Shown here one piece after another: positions 9,401 to 17,383 of a stretch of 54,131 bases of DNA (the first letter of the stretch is position 1; each line of letters begins with the position of its first letter). The position numbers and the translations under genes are program-made. The notes beneath the pieces were generated by a model, which searched no databases, was not told the DNA's origin, and saw nothing but the letters and a program-made list of their open reading frames with translations. The stretch is from Clostridiales bacterium. Lineage in GTDB: Bacteria > Bacillota > Clostridia > Christensenellales > Pumilibacteraceae. The stretch covers positions 1 to 54,131 of the forward strand of contig JAFLVD010000014.1 in the NCBI GenBank assembly GCA_022508485.1. The letters are read 5' to 3'.

Positions 9401-9715
9401 CCCGACGGCTTAACTACTATCGGAAGCAAGGCGTTTTACGGATGCTCGTCGATTGAGAACGTAGTCATTCCCGACAGCGTAACGGCAATTTACGAGCGCA
9501 CATTCACGTGCGCCGCCCTCACGACCGTTACGATAGGTAAGGGTGTGCAAAGCATCGGCGCTTACGCCTTCACCAACGACGGCAGGAGGGTAACCTTAAC
9601 CTATACCGGCACTTATAACGAGTGGATAAACGTCAAGAAAAATTCCAACTGGACAAGCGGAATGGACAGCTACGTTATGTACGTAGAGGGTGAGATAATC
9701 TCGCAAAGACCGTAA
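6458..9715 (+). CDS. Large LRR_5 (BspA-type) surface lipoprotein
   Basis: The 1085-residue product starts with a lipoprotein signal peptide (lipobox LVAC, Cys25), then a short Gly/Ser/Asp spacer with a KPSGD repeat. A small beta-rich domain (about 45-125) follows; the rest is mostly LRR_5 repeats of 22-24 residues with the core SVTSIGxxAFxxCxxLTSVxIPxSV. Three or four shorter stretches of type YIGGEPLSGNLVIPxGVT interrupt the array. It is expected to be a lipid-anchored, outward-facing protein-binding scaffold. AAGGAG lies 9 nt before the ATG. The gap to GH31 is only 38 nt with no terminator, so the two are probably cotranscribed; a terminator follows at 9738. Family certain, ligand unknown. 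Confidence 0.92.
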   Translation: MNKKFVTLIITILGIFALSFALVACDKPSGDSGDKPSGDGGKALNGTYYYCENDELDYSLYITFKNGKWTDDENQSGEYSFSDDKVTLYIEKDEYASGTVDGDDITLYFMGAEWLYRKGPDIDPTAPKEKTLDYKLSDDKTHYTVKGIGGLTGDVVVPDEYKKKPVTEIAEGAFANKSELTSIVIGNNVTSVGEKAFYKCANLTTATLGESVDGIAASTFEECRALTTVTIPLSVKSIGKTAFRFCLKLKDIYYTGSESDWAQIDFYYSVGYNTIEVCNPIYDGATYIVGNNTASVENVSRNLYIDGELLTDAEIYNADTVSPFAFYGYRALKSVAVGGDVQEIGQYAFYDCASLDELSFSGDALKKVCKGAFSSCGSLLQVSLPSGLKVIDEYAFNSCGELKSVNTGNGVAVIEYGAFMSCGKLNSLTLGRSVAEIGEAAFYACEELTEVTIPESVIFIGKDAFFGSSVTSAKFVKKDGWIVNKDVPLESAQLEDEANAAALLVNSVLMQGYADTDWERPTLQYILSDDQTYYTVNNVGTGCRSNIVIPATYNDKPVKAIADSAFSGCSALMSITIPDSVISIGRYAFNNCSGLSSITIPNGVETIGEFAFFGCRSLSSIIVGTGLKEIGYSAFVGYLPAKKVYYTGDIAGWCQIEGLDDLINSETTLYIGGEPLSGNLVIPNGVTAISYYAFAYNRLVTSVTLPATLTSIGGSAFSNCDIDTVYFEGDLSKWCEVEGLNNLVSNETTVYIGGKELSGNVVIPSGVTAINSGALYFADRVTSVTIPNSVTFIGSDAFNDNITTFRYEGSTEDLFGVSGLNNIMKKELTLYINGEKFNGSIVVPSGITEIADYQFSSCFAITSVVIPDSVVSIGDSAFYYCRYLTSATIGNGVKTIGPRAFYVCDSLTTLTLGNSLEEIGENAFYLCDSLKSVVLPDSVVSIGAEAFDGCDSLESVTFGSSLKTIGNEAFAYCGALKSITLPDGLTTIGSKAFYGCSSIENVVIPDSVTAIYERTFTCAALTTVTIGKGVQSIGAYAFTNDGRRVTLTYTGTYNEWINVKKNSNWTSGMDSYVMYVEGEIISQRP

Positions 9716-9737
9716 ACAAAAAGTCGTAAACAAAAGT

Positions 9738-9771
9738 AAATGCCGAAGGTTTTTCCATCGGCATTTTGTTT
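9738..9771 (+). terminator. Rho-independent terminator after the LRR lipoprotein gene
   Basis: AAATGCCGA at 9738-9746 pairs with TCGGCATTT at 9758-9766 around an 11-nt loop. A T-rich tail follows. Confidence 0.85.
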
Positions 9772-9833
9772 TGAATTTTATTTTATCGCGCACATGCCGT
9801 ATCTTGCACGGCTTAGGGGTAATATTACAAAGT

Positions 9834-9862
9834 TTGACAGTCGAATAAAAAAGTGGTATAAT
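9834..9862 (+). promoter_or_regulatory. Full-consensus sigma-A promoter giving a leaderless transcript
   Basis: TTGACA (9834-9839), a 17-bp spacer and TATAAT (9857-9862) match consensus in both boxes. Six bases later comes ATG (9869-9871), so +1 falls on its A. No Shine-Dalgarno sequence precedes the gene. The promoter drives the four-gene operon to 15904. Confidence 0.88.
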
Positions 9863-9868
9863 TTTTAT

Positions 9869-10870
9869 ATGTACGGAATTTACGGCGAGATAATAGCCGC
9901 CGCGGAAAAGGCGGCGGAGGAATGTTCTCAAGCGGAAGAGCTTTTGGAATACCCCGAGGTTCAAGCGGACAAGGCGTATTATCTTTCCGTTCTGTCTAAG
10001 TACAACAAGCTTAATTCTATTGCGGACAAGCTCGCAAAGCTGAAAAAGCTTTTAAGCTCGGAAAAGTCGGCGGCGGCGCTTATCCCCGAATGCAACGACG
10101 CCGAGCGCGACGAACTATTCGAGGAAATTTCGGCGATAAAACGCGACGCCGCGAGGCTTGCCTCTCTTTTGTCGGACGAGCTTGGATGCAAGCACATAGT
10201 AGAGCGCGCGCTGCTTCGCTTTAAGTTTACCGCCGTTTCCTCTAAGCTCGGCGTGCCGTTTGCCGCCATGATAAAGGATTACGTCATTTCTCGCGGCGGC
10301 GCGGTCGAGGACGAAAGGACGGAGTGTACGGTAAGCGGCGAGGTCCGCGGCGTTTCGTTTATTGCGGAAGGCGAGGACGTTTTATCTCGGCTTATTCCGC
10401 TTACCGGCGCGCACAAGGTTTTTGTAACCGGCGGAAAGGCGGAAGAGCTTTGCTTTGCCGTAACGAGCGCCGAGGAAAGGCTGACGGTCTCGGACGACGA
10501 ACTGAAAATAACGGTAACCCATTCGAGCGGCGCCGGCGGTCAGCATATTAACAAGGTGGAAACGGCGGTGCGCGTAACGCATATTCCCACGGGGCTTTCG
10601 GTCGTTTGCCAGGACGAGAGAAGTCAGCTCGAAAACAAAAAGCGCGCAATCGAGACAATAAAAAAGCGGCTTAACCTATCGCACGAAAAGAGCGAAAAAA
10701 GCCGTATCGAGGCGGATATATATTCGCAATATAAAAAGAAGAGCACGCCTATATCTTTCGATTACGCGTCCAAAACAATGACGGATACGCGGTTGAAAGC
10801 GTTTTCCGCCGTTCCGTTTCCGCTCGAATCGCCGCGCGCGTACATCGACGCACTAAACGCATTATGTTAG
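9869..10870 (+). CDS. Divergent class-I release-factor-like protein: GGQ kept, PxT stop-reading motif lost
   Basis: The 333-residue product resembles RF1. It has a helical N-terminal domain (about 1-110) and a shortened domain 2. The peptidyl-tRNA hydrolysis domain carries SSGAGGQHINKVETAVRVTH (GGQ at 223-225) and then CQDERSQLENKKRA. The GGQ loop normally triggers peptide release in the ribosomal peptidyl-transferase centre. Where RF1 has HRVQRVPxT, this protein reads AHKVFVTGGK, so the PxT tripeptide aligns with Gly-Gly-Lys at about 188-190; RF2's SPF is also absent. It may therefore release peptides without reading a stop codon, as rescue factors do. An upstream in-frame start is ruled out by the promoter. 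The gene overlaps the helicase start by 7 nt. Confidence 0.85.
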   Translation: MYGIYGEIIAAAEKAAEECSQAEELLEYPEVQADKAYYLSVLSKYNKLNSIADKLAKLKKLLSSEKSAAALIPECNDAERDELFEEISAIKRDAARLASLLSDELGCKHIVERALLRFKFTAVSSKLGVPFAAMIKDYVISRGGAVEDERTECTVSGEVRGVSFIAEGEDVLSRLIPLTGAHKVFVTGGKAEELCFAVTSAEERLTVSDDELKITVTHSSGAGGQHINKVETAVRVTHIPTGLSVVCQDERSQLENKKRAIETIKKRLNLSHEKSEKSRIEADIYSQYKKKSTPISFDYASKTMTDTRLKAFSAVPFPLESPRAYIDALNALC

Positions 10871-13233
10871 TTAACTTTACCCTCGACATGCAAAAAATCG
10901 CTCTGTCGTCAAGAAAGAGGTTTTATAAGACAGAGGGGTTTATAAGCTCGACGCGAAAAACCGCCGGTGTGGACGCGTTCGTTTCGCGTGTAGCGGAAGG
11001 CATTTTCAAATCGAATATTTCTATCCCGGAAGGCGGCGGCGAGGTTAAAGTAAGCGACGGGCTTTACACGCTGTACGTATGCCGAAAGGACGTCTACTCG
11101 GGCGATATCGTGTTTTACGGGTTCGAGAGCGGAAACGTAGGAGACGGCGGCGTGGACAGATCGCTTCAAGCCTATTTTTCGCAATCGACCGTTTCGGTTA
11201 CTTTGGGCGAGGCGAAAAATAAGGTAAAGCAAGACGACTTGGTAAGACTGTACCTCGTGTCCGACTCGGACGGCGCGGTTAACTTCCCGTACCTTAACGA
11301 CACCCAGCGGAAGATAGTGGAAACCGAGGACTCCAATATGCTCGTCCGCGGCGTTGCCGGCAGCGGCAAGACCAACGTGTGCGTCGAAAAAATCGTGTAC
11401 TGCGCGTGCAGGTCGTACCGCGGCTCGGCGCTCTACACAACCTTTTCTCGCGGACTGTTAACCGAAACGAAAAACCGAGTGGGGCTGTTCGTAAAAAACA
11501 TAAACGATTTTATTTCCGCATTCGAGCGCGGCGCGGTCGTGTTTTTGGACGACGATCACAAAAAGGCGGTCGAAAATAAGCTGGGCATTTTGTTCTCGGT
11601 GGACGACGACGGCGAGATTATTTCCGCGTTGAAGCGAATTTCCGCGTACCTATCCGAAAAGGTCGATTACTTTCTTATAGAGGATATCTACGCCGACTAC
11701 TACGAGGAGGCGCGCGCCGCCGGCGAGAGCGTGTTCAATAACGAGTATCTCGGCGGCGGAATAAGTCCGCACATAACGGGCGCAATCGATAAGATAAAAA
11801 ACGTTTCGACGGAAATTATTTATAAAGAAATATACGGCATGATTTTCGGAAAGTACGAGCTTTCTTCGCCCCGAAAAATGATGACTAAGGACGAGTACGT
11901 TTCCGCGCGGCGCGACAGCTTTACGCCGCGTGAGTGCGAGATTATCTATTCGGTGGCGGTCGATTACGCCGAGTTCATGGAAAAGCGCGGATACCTCGAC
12001 AACAATCTCATGAGTCGCGCCGTTATGGAAAAGGTCGACTCCCCCAAGTACTCGATAGGCGTTATCGACGAGGTTCAGGACTTTACGCAGGTAAACCTTG
12101 CGCTTATGAAAACGCTTTGCCGCAAGCTGTTTTGCGTGGGCGACGCGCTTCAAATGATAAACCCGTCGTACTTCGGCTTCGGGTACTTAAAGCGGCTTAT
12201 GTACGGCGACGTTACGGGCGTGAGCGAGCTTAAACATAACTACCGCAGTACGCAAAAGTTAGAGCAAATCGCCGAAAAGCTCGGCGAAATGAATATCAGC
12301 CGCTTCGGAACGCACAGCTTTGTCATATCGGGGAAAAGCGTTCCCTCGCCGCTTGACAGCGAGGCGGTGTTCGTCAAGGACAAGGGTTTTTCCGACATGC
12401 TTAAAAACAAGCGGTTCGAAAACCTGACGGTCGTCGTCGGCTCGCAAAAGAAGAAAGAGCGGCTTAAAAAATCGCTCGGCAAGATTGAGGTTTTGACCGT
12501 CGCCGAGATAAAGGGTTTAGAGCGCGGCACCGTTATCCTCGTGGATATTTTAAGCGACAACGCCGACAAATGGCGGCGGCTTAACGAAATGTCGCTTAAC
12601 CGCAAAACCGCCGACGAAAACTCGGTGTACAGATACTACTTTAATCTGTTTTACGTGGGCGTTTCGCGCGCAAGGCAGTATCTTGTCGTTGCGGAATCCG
12701 ATTACCCCAAGTTTTTCGACAAGCTTTTCGACGAGTGCTTCGTCCGCAAAAACCGCGACGGCGCGATAGCGTTTTTAAAGAATATCGCCGGGCGCATAGA
12801 GCTTGACGACGAAGAGTTTATCGAGCGAATCGAATCTTTCTGCGCGCTCGAGCAGTACGACAACGCGCGCTCTGCCGCCGACAGACTTTCCTCGGACGAG
12901 CTGCGAGAGAAAAAGCTCGTGTATATTTCCGTTCACGAAAAGTATCTGCGCTACGGCGCGTACCGCGACGCCGGTATAGAATACTGGCGGCACGGCATGG
13001 ACGCCGAGGCGAGGGAATGCTTTACGCGCTCGGGCGACGAAAAGCTGTTTCCGCTCATGGACGCCTGTCTTAAAGGCGGAAGCTCGCTCGACCCCGAAAT
13101 AGTCAGGTTTTACACGCTCGTCGATGACAACGACGTCGCCAAAAACATAATACTCGAAACACTTAATAACGACTGCAAAGACATATCCGCCGCAATAAAG
13201 TCGGCAAACGCGATTTTGAGGAGAAAATCATGA
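10864..13233 (+). CDS. UvrD/Rep-like superfamily 1 helicase or ATPase with long C-terminal helical region
   Basis: The 789-residue product has an unrecognised N-terminal region (about 1-135), then SF1 motifs: Q-motif area LNDTQRKIV, Walker A GVAGSGKTN (about 161-169), Walker B DEVQD (402-406), motif IV-like HNYRST (about 459-464) and motif VI YVGVSRARQ (about 597-605). The stretch between Walker A and B is long and poorly conserved. After motif VI a helical, TPR-like region of about 170 residues continues to the end. UvrD-type enzymes move on or unwind nucleic acid with ATP. Housekeeping UvrD/PcrA lacks this tail, and the gene context is unusual, so this is a specialised member. It overlaps both neighbours (7 nt upstream, 4 nt downstream). 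Confidence 0.88.
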   Translation: MLVNFTLDMQKIALSSRKRFYKTEGFISSTRKTAGVDAFVSRVAEGIFKSNISIPEGGGEVKVSDGLYTLYVCRKDVYSGDIVFYGFESGNVGDGGVDRSLQAYFSQSTVSVTLGEAKNKVKQDDLVRLYLVSDSDGAVNFPYLNDTQRKIVETEDSNMLVRGVAGSGKTNVCVEKIVYCACRSYRGSALYTTFSRGLLTETKNRVGLFVKNINDFISAFERGAVVFLDDDHKKAVENKLGILFSVDDDGEIISALKRISAYLSEKVDYFLIEDIYADYYEEARAAGESVFNNEYLGGGISPHITGAIDKIKNVSTEIIYKEIYGMIFGKYELSSPRKMMTKDEYVSARRDSFTPRECEIIYSVAVDYAEFMEKRGYLDNNLMSRAVMEKVDSPKYSIGVIDEVQDFTQVNLALMKTLCRKLFCVGDALQMINPSYFGFGYLKRLMYGDVTGVSELKHNYRSTQKLEQIAEKLGEMNISRFGTHSFVISGKSVPSPLDSEAVFVKDKGFSDMLKNKRFENLTVVVGSQKKKERLKKSLGKIEVLTVAEIKGLERGTVILVDILSDNADKWRRLNEMSLNRKTADENSVYRYYFNLFYVGVSRARQYLVVAESDYPKFFDKLFDECFVRKNRDGAIAFLKNIAGRIELDDEEFIERIESFCALEQYDNARSAADRLSSDELREKKLVYISVHEKYLRYGAYRDAGIEYWRHGMDAEARECFTRSGDEKLFPLMDACLKGGSSLDPEIVRFYTLVDDNDVAKNIILETLNNDCKDISAAIKSANAILRRKS

Positions 13234-13946
13234 ACGACAATTCCGTAAAAGAACTGATTGAAAGCTTTATCTCGTACCGCAATCTCATTACGCCCGTCAA
13301 GGACAGCCTTCACAACGTAAGCGTAACCTACGCCGAGATTTTGGAAGATCTTAACGCGCTGAACAGAAGCTTTTCGGGCGGCACGGCGGACAGACTGGAA
13401 AAAGTGCATTCCGCGCTCGCCGCGCAGGCAAAGAGCGGTCAAGAGCTTAACCGCAGGATTGACGAGTACGCGCAGTCGGGCGAAAAATACGCAAAGGCCG
13501 TAACGGAAATGTATTCGCGCTTTTCGTCCGTCGTGGAAAAAATCGACGCGCTGAGCGAGATAGAAAATAACGCGCGCGCTCAGATAGAAAAAATCGACTC
13601 GCTAATCGCGGAAAAGACGGCGTCGTACGACCTTAAAGGGCTTCAAAAATCGCTGGACGGCTACAACGTAAACGTCGAAAAAATAAGCGACTTTATCAAC
13701 AAGGACGTCGGCGCGGTGTTAAAGCAAAACGCCGAAAAGATAGAATCCATTCGTAAGGAAAACGAGGAACTAAGTAAGCTCGTCGCCAAACAGAGCGACG
13801 ACATCGCCACGCTAACTACCATGTTTACCGAGACGACCGCGCTGCTTAAAAAAGTGGTCGAGGGCAGCACAGTCAACGAGCAATACTTGTTTGACGTTCT
13901 CGACAAGTGGGCGGCGGACAGAAAGGTTAAGGTCAAAAAGGATTAG
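13230..13946 (+). CDS. Coiled-coil protein of unknown function
   Basis: The 238-residue soluble product is almost wholly predicted helix, with heptad-like spacing of hydrophobic residues from about 50 to 220 and many Glu/Lys/Ser/Ala. The C-terminus (DKWAADRKVKVKKD) is basic. No signal peptide, membrane segment or catalytic motif is visible. Its ATG overlaps the helicase stop (ATGA), with AGGAGA upstream, so translation is coupled. The position between a helicase and a membrane-anchored protein suggests a bridging role, but that is inference from order only. Confidence 0.82.
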   Translation: MNDNSVKELIESFISYRNLITPVKDSLHNVSVTYAEILEDLNALNRSFSGGTADRLEKVHSALAAQAKSGQELNRRIDEYAQSGEKYAKAVTEMYSRFSSVVEKIDALSEIENNARAQIEKIDSLIAEKTASYDLKGLQKSLDGYNVNVEKISDFINKDVGAVLKQNAEKIESIRKENEELSKLVAKQSDDIATLTTMFTETTALLKKVVEGSTVNEQYLFDVLDKWAADRKVKVKKD

Positions 13947-13951
13947 CGTTT

Positions 13952-15904
13952 GTGGCAAGGGTAGACGAAAAACGATTACTCGACGTAATCATAAACGACG
14001 ACGCGGCGGCGTTTAACGCGCTTAACGGACAAACTCGGCTCGAAAAATATCGGCTGGGCAGATTTCCCGTGCTGTCGCTCATGTATCTTTTTTCGTCTAA
14101 AAAAATCCTTGCCGAACACGAAAAAGAGTTTATAGCCGTTTCCTCGCACCGGGAGTCTTTTTGCGCCGCGGAACCGGCGAGCGTACTCGCATTGTTTTCC
14201 AAAAAAGCCGGTAAGTGCTTACGGCTGTATTTTGACGCGGTCGTTACGCCTATCGAAATGCTTCTTATACTCGATAAAACGAATAAGGTTAAAAAGCTTT
14301 ATCCGCTTGTAGGCGTAACGGACGAGGTAAAATCTCGGCTTAAAGCGATTTATTATATTAAGTACTCGCTCGGTATAGAGTTTAAGGATGACGGCATAGT
14401 CATCGACCGCAGACCGCTTTCCCGAAGCGAAAAGAAAAAAATCGCTATCGCCGTTTCCGCCGCCGCGCTCGTAGCCGCGGTGTCCGTCGTAACGCCCGTA
14501 TCGGTCGTGTCGTATCTTAACAAGTACGGAATAGCCGTGTCGAGCGCCGAGCAAATCGACTTTACCAAACAAAGAACGTATGCGCTTAAAAGCGACGTTG
14601 TTATCCCGAGGAACTATTCGGTAAAAAGCACCGCATGCAATATTATAGGCGGCGGACACAAGCTCGTTTTGGAGGGCGGCGCGTCGCTCGGCAATTTCAG
14701 CGGCAGTATGAGTAATCTTACAGTGGAAACGCAGGGCGCGCCTATATTTACCTCGTGTTCGGGCCGCGCCGTGCTCAAAGATATTACCGTGTCCGTTTCC
14801 GCAGACCTCGATATTAAAAGCGACCATGCGTTCGTTACGGTAAATAATTACGGCACGCTCGACGGAATAACCGTCAACGTGGAGGGGACCGTTCGCGCTT
14901 CGTCGAAGGACGAAGGGGAAGAGCTTGTTTTGGGCGGCGTTGCGGCGTATAACGCGTACTCGAACAGCTCGACGTACGGCAAGATTAAAAACTGCAAGGT
15001 TAACTATACAAGCTTTTATCTCGAAGGGGAAAAGACGGTCAACGCCTCGTTCGGCGGAATAGCCGGCGTCAACAACGGAACGGTAGAGGACTCGGTCGTA
15101 AGCGGAAGCGTGGAAGCGGATACATTCGATATCGCCGGGGCGTGCTACGTGAATAATTCTTCTCTTACAAGGATAGAAAGCGCGGTGAACTTATCGCAAA
15201 AGTCGGAAAACGAGGAGTGGAGTCCGCTCGTCGCCGGCGTGGTCAACGAAAACGGCGGACTGGTCGAGTACTGTAAAAGCACCGGCAGCCTTTCGGTTAC
15301 GGGCGCGGACTTTGCTATCTGCGGCGGAATAGCCGGTCAGTCGTACGGCAGAACGGCGTATTGCTATTCGAGTAGCGATATAACCGTAACCGCCGAGTAC
15401 GCCTATGTCGGCGGAATTTACGGCATGAGCCGGACGGCTTCGGATAACTTCTACGTCTACCTCGGCTTTGCCGATCACTGTTTGAGCGAGAGCAAGATAT
15501 ACGCAAGCTTAGGCGAGGGAAATTCGTGCGTGGGCGGTATCGGCGGACTTGTTCAGCAGCTTAATCTTTACGGCACCTTCTACGGCGGCGGCGTTACGAA
15601 CAGTATTTATCTTGGCGAAATATCGGGCGAGTTTAACTACCGCGGAAGCGTAGTCGGCGTGTGCGGCGCCAACGTTTACGAGGCCAATTCGTACATGTCG
15701 GGCGACGAGGAGGTAGTCAACTTCGAAGGAAATTACTTCCTCGAAGGCAGCGGTACGTCCTTCGGCGCTAAGGCGACCACCGACGAAATATTTTTGCGCG
15801 TCGACGGCAAGGGCGCCACCGCCGCGCCGCTTACGGAAATAAAACAAACCGACGTGTATAAAGAAATCATCGAAAAACTCGAACCGATTAAAATGAAAAA
15901 ATAA
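13952..15904 (+). CDS. Single-pass membrane protein with GLUG-like beta-helix ectodomain
   Basis: The 650-residue product has a cytoplasmic helical domain (about 1-160) and one membrane helix at about 161-189, preceded by RSEKKK, so the N-terminus should be inside. The large outside part is of right-handed beta-helix type. Repeats such as GGIAGVNNGTVEDSVVSG and GGIAGQSYGRTAYCYSS match the GLUG pattern seen in surface adhesins. The start is GTG (13952), five bases after the coiled-coil gene stop. It is the last gene of the operon, ended by the hairpin at 15915. The inside domain could contact the three cytosolic operon partners; ligand unknown. Confidence 0.82.
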   Translation: MARVDEKRLLDVIINDDAAAFNALNGQTRLEKYRLGRFPVLSLMYLFSSKKILAEHEKEFIAVSSHRESFCAAEPASVLALFSKKAGKCLRLYFDAVVTPIEMLLILDKTNKVKKLYPLVGVTDEVKSRLKAIYYIKYSLGIEFKDDGIVIDRRPLSRSEKKKIAIAVSAAALVAAVSVVTPVSVVSYLNKYGIAVSSAEQIDFTKQRTYALKSDVVIPRNYSVKSTACNIIGGGHKLVLEGGASLGNFSGSMSNLTVETQGAPIFTSCSGRAVLKDITVSVSADLDIKSDHAFVTVNNYGTLDGITVNVEGTVRASSKDEGEELVLGGVAAYNAYSNSSTYGKIKNCKVNYTSFYLEGEKTVNASFGGIAGVNNGTVEDSVVSGSVEADTFDIAGACYVNNSSLTRIESAVNLSQKSENEEWSPLVAGVVNENGGLVEYCKSTGSLSVTGADFAICGGIAGQSYGRTAYCYSSSDITVTAEYAYVGGIYGMSRTASDNFYVYLGFADHCLSESKIYASLGEGNSCVGGIGGLVQQLNLYGTFYGGGVTNSIYLGEISGEFNYRGSVVGVCGANVYEANSYMSGDEEVVNFEGNYFLEGSGTSFGAKATTDEIFLRVDGKGATAAPLTEIKQTDVYKEIIEKLEPIKMKK

Positions 15905-15914
15905 AAATGAAGAA

Positions 15915-15945
15915 TTAAAAAGGACCGCAAGCGGTCCCTTTTTTA
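15915..15945. terminator. Bidirectional terminator between convergent operons
   Basis: GGACCGC-AA-GCGGTCC (15922-15937) is flanked by an A-run on the left and a T-run on the right, so it can end transcription from both the beta-helix gene (plus) and the tryptophanase gene (minus). Confidence 0.85.
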
Positions 15946-15968
15946 ACTATTCGCTATTACTTATTAAA

Positions 15969-17345
15969 TCACAGCGGCGCGAGTTTTGCGGTAAAGTGGC
16001 GCAGGATAGGCGGTTCCTCTACTATCTTGTACCCCTTTATCTTTTTGGCGCGTTCCTTTATGTTTATAAGCGCGTCGGCAATTACGTCGAGGTGGGACTG
16101 CGTGTAAACGCGCCGAGGTATAGCAAGCCGAGTAAACTCGAATTCCGCCTCTAACTGCTTGCCGGTGTCGGGGTCGTTTCCGAGCATGAACGAGCCGATA
16201 TCGCACGCGCGTATTCCGGCCTCTCTGTACAGCTCTATGCTAAGCGCCTGCGCCGGGAATTCGTAGTAGGGGATATGGGGAAGAAGCTTTTTCGCGTCGA
16301 CAAATACGGCGTGGCCGCCGACCGGGGTCTGGAACGGAATTCCGCCGTCCGAGAGCCTATCCGCAAGGTACTGCATTTGTCCTATACGGTAGCGCAGGTA
16401 GTTTTCGTCGATACCCTCGTCAAGCCCACGCGCAAGCGCCTCGATATCGCGGCCGGACATTCCGCCGTATGTAGTAAAGCCCTCGAAGGAAATCGTGCGC
16501 TGTTTTATCTTTTCGAAAAGCGCCTTGTCTCGACAGCCTATAAGTCCGCCCATATTGACTATGGCGTCTTTTTTGGCGCTCATGGTAAAGCAGTCGGCGC
16601 CCTCGAAGGTATCCTTTACGATATCGGTTATCGAGCTCGACTTAAATTCCTTTTCGCGCTGCTTGACAAAGAACGAGTTTTCGGCGTACCGCGCGGCGTC
16701 TATCATAAACGTAATTCCGTGTTTGTGCGCGATGTCGCGCGCCGCCCTGACGTTTTCCACCGATACCGGCTGACCGCCGGCAGAGTTGTTCGTTATCGTC
16801 ATTATGATAACGCCGACGTTTTCCGCGCCCAAGTCCTTTATGTATTTTTCGAGCCGGACTAAATCCATATTGCCCTTAAAGTCGTAGTAGGAAGTGGTGT
16901 CGAGCGCCTCTTTTACCACGCAGTCGATTGCGCGAGCGCCGGCAAGCTCGACGTGCGCGCGCGTCGTGTCGAAGTGCATATTGCTTATGGCGTACTTTTT
17001 GCCTTCGAGCAGTATCGGCAAAAGCACCTTTTCCGCGGCGCGGCCCTGGTGCACGAGCTGTATGTGCGGCATACCGAATATGCGAGTCGCCGCCTCTTGA
17101 ACCTTGTAGTAGCAGTCCGCGCCTGCATACGACTCGTCGCCGAGCATAACGCCCGACCACTGCGCCGAGCTCATTGCGCCCGTTCCGCTGTCGGTGAGAA
17201 GGTCGATGTAAACGTCGCGCGAGGCGAGGTTAAACACGTTGTAGGACGCGGCTTTAATCTTTTGCTCGCGCTCTTTTGCGGACAGAATCTTAATCGGCTC
17301 GACGCTCTTAATCCTAAAAGGTTCGGGGAAATAAATAGGTTTCAT
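15969..17345 (-). CDS. tnaA: Tryptophanase (L-tryptophan indole-lyase)
   Basis: The 458-residue PLP enzyme has normal family length. It splits tryptophan to indole, pyruvate and ammonia. The PLP lysine is Lys259 in MSAKKD, and IDAAR (Asp216) and [10 protein letters not shown] are present. Two positions separate it from tyrosine phenol-lyase. The residue aligned with the lyase's substrate-binding Arg381 is Ile in CDIGSF. Near the C-terminus it has RHFTAKL with His450, where tyrosine phenol-lyase has Phe. One oddity is HQGRAAE, where both families usually have HQGRGAE. No tnaC-like leader or tryptophan permease is adjacent. It lies 38 nt downstream of the SGNH lipoprotein gene and may share its transcript. 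Confidence 0.92.
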   Translation of the reverse strand: MKPIYFPEPFRIKSVEPIKILSAKEREQKIKAASYNVFNLASRDVYIDLLTDSGTGAMSSAQWSGVMLGDESYAGADCYYKVQEAATRIFGMPHIQLVHQGRAAEKVLLPILLEGKKYAISNMHFDTTRAHVELAGARAIDCVVKEALDTTSYYDFKGNMDLVRLEKYIKDLGAENVGVIIMTITNNSAGGQPVSVENVRAARDIAHKHGITFMIDAARYAENSFFVKQREKEFKSSSITDIVKDTFEGADCFTMSAKKDAIVNMGGLIGCRDKALFEKIKQRTISFEGFTTYGGMSGRDIEALARGLDEGIDENYLRYRIGQMQYLADRLSDGGIPFQTPVGGHAVFVDAKKLLPHIPYYEFPAQALSIELYREAGIRACDIGSFMLGNDPDTGKQLEAEFEFTRLAIPRRVYTQSHLDVIADALINIKERAKKIKGYKIVEEPPILRHFTAKLAPL

Positions 17346-17383
17346 AAATCACTTCCGTTGTGTAATAACCTTGTCGTAACGGG

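Noticed and set aside
9869-10870. Housekeeping release factor 1 (prfA)
   Set aside because: The PxT tripeptide and the following recognition loop are missing, the protein is shorter in domain 2, and the neighbours are not the usual prmC or rpmE.
15969-17345. Tyrosine phenol-lyase as the identity of the PLP lyase
   Set aside because: The Arg that binds the phenol-lyase substrate is Ile here, and the C-terminal RHFTAKL with His is the tryptophanase form.
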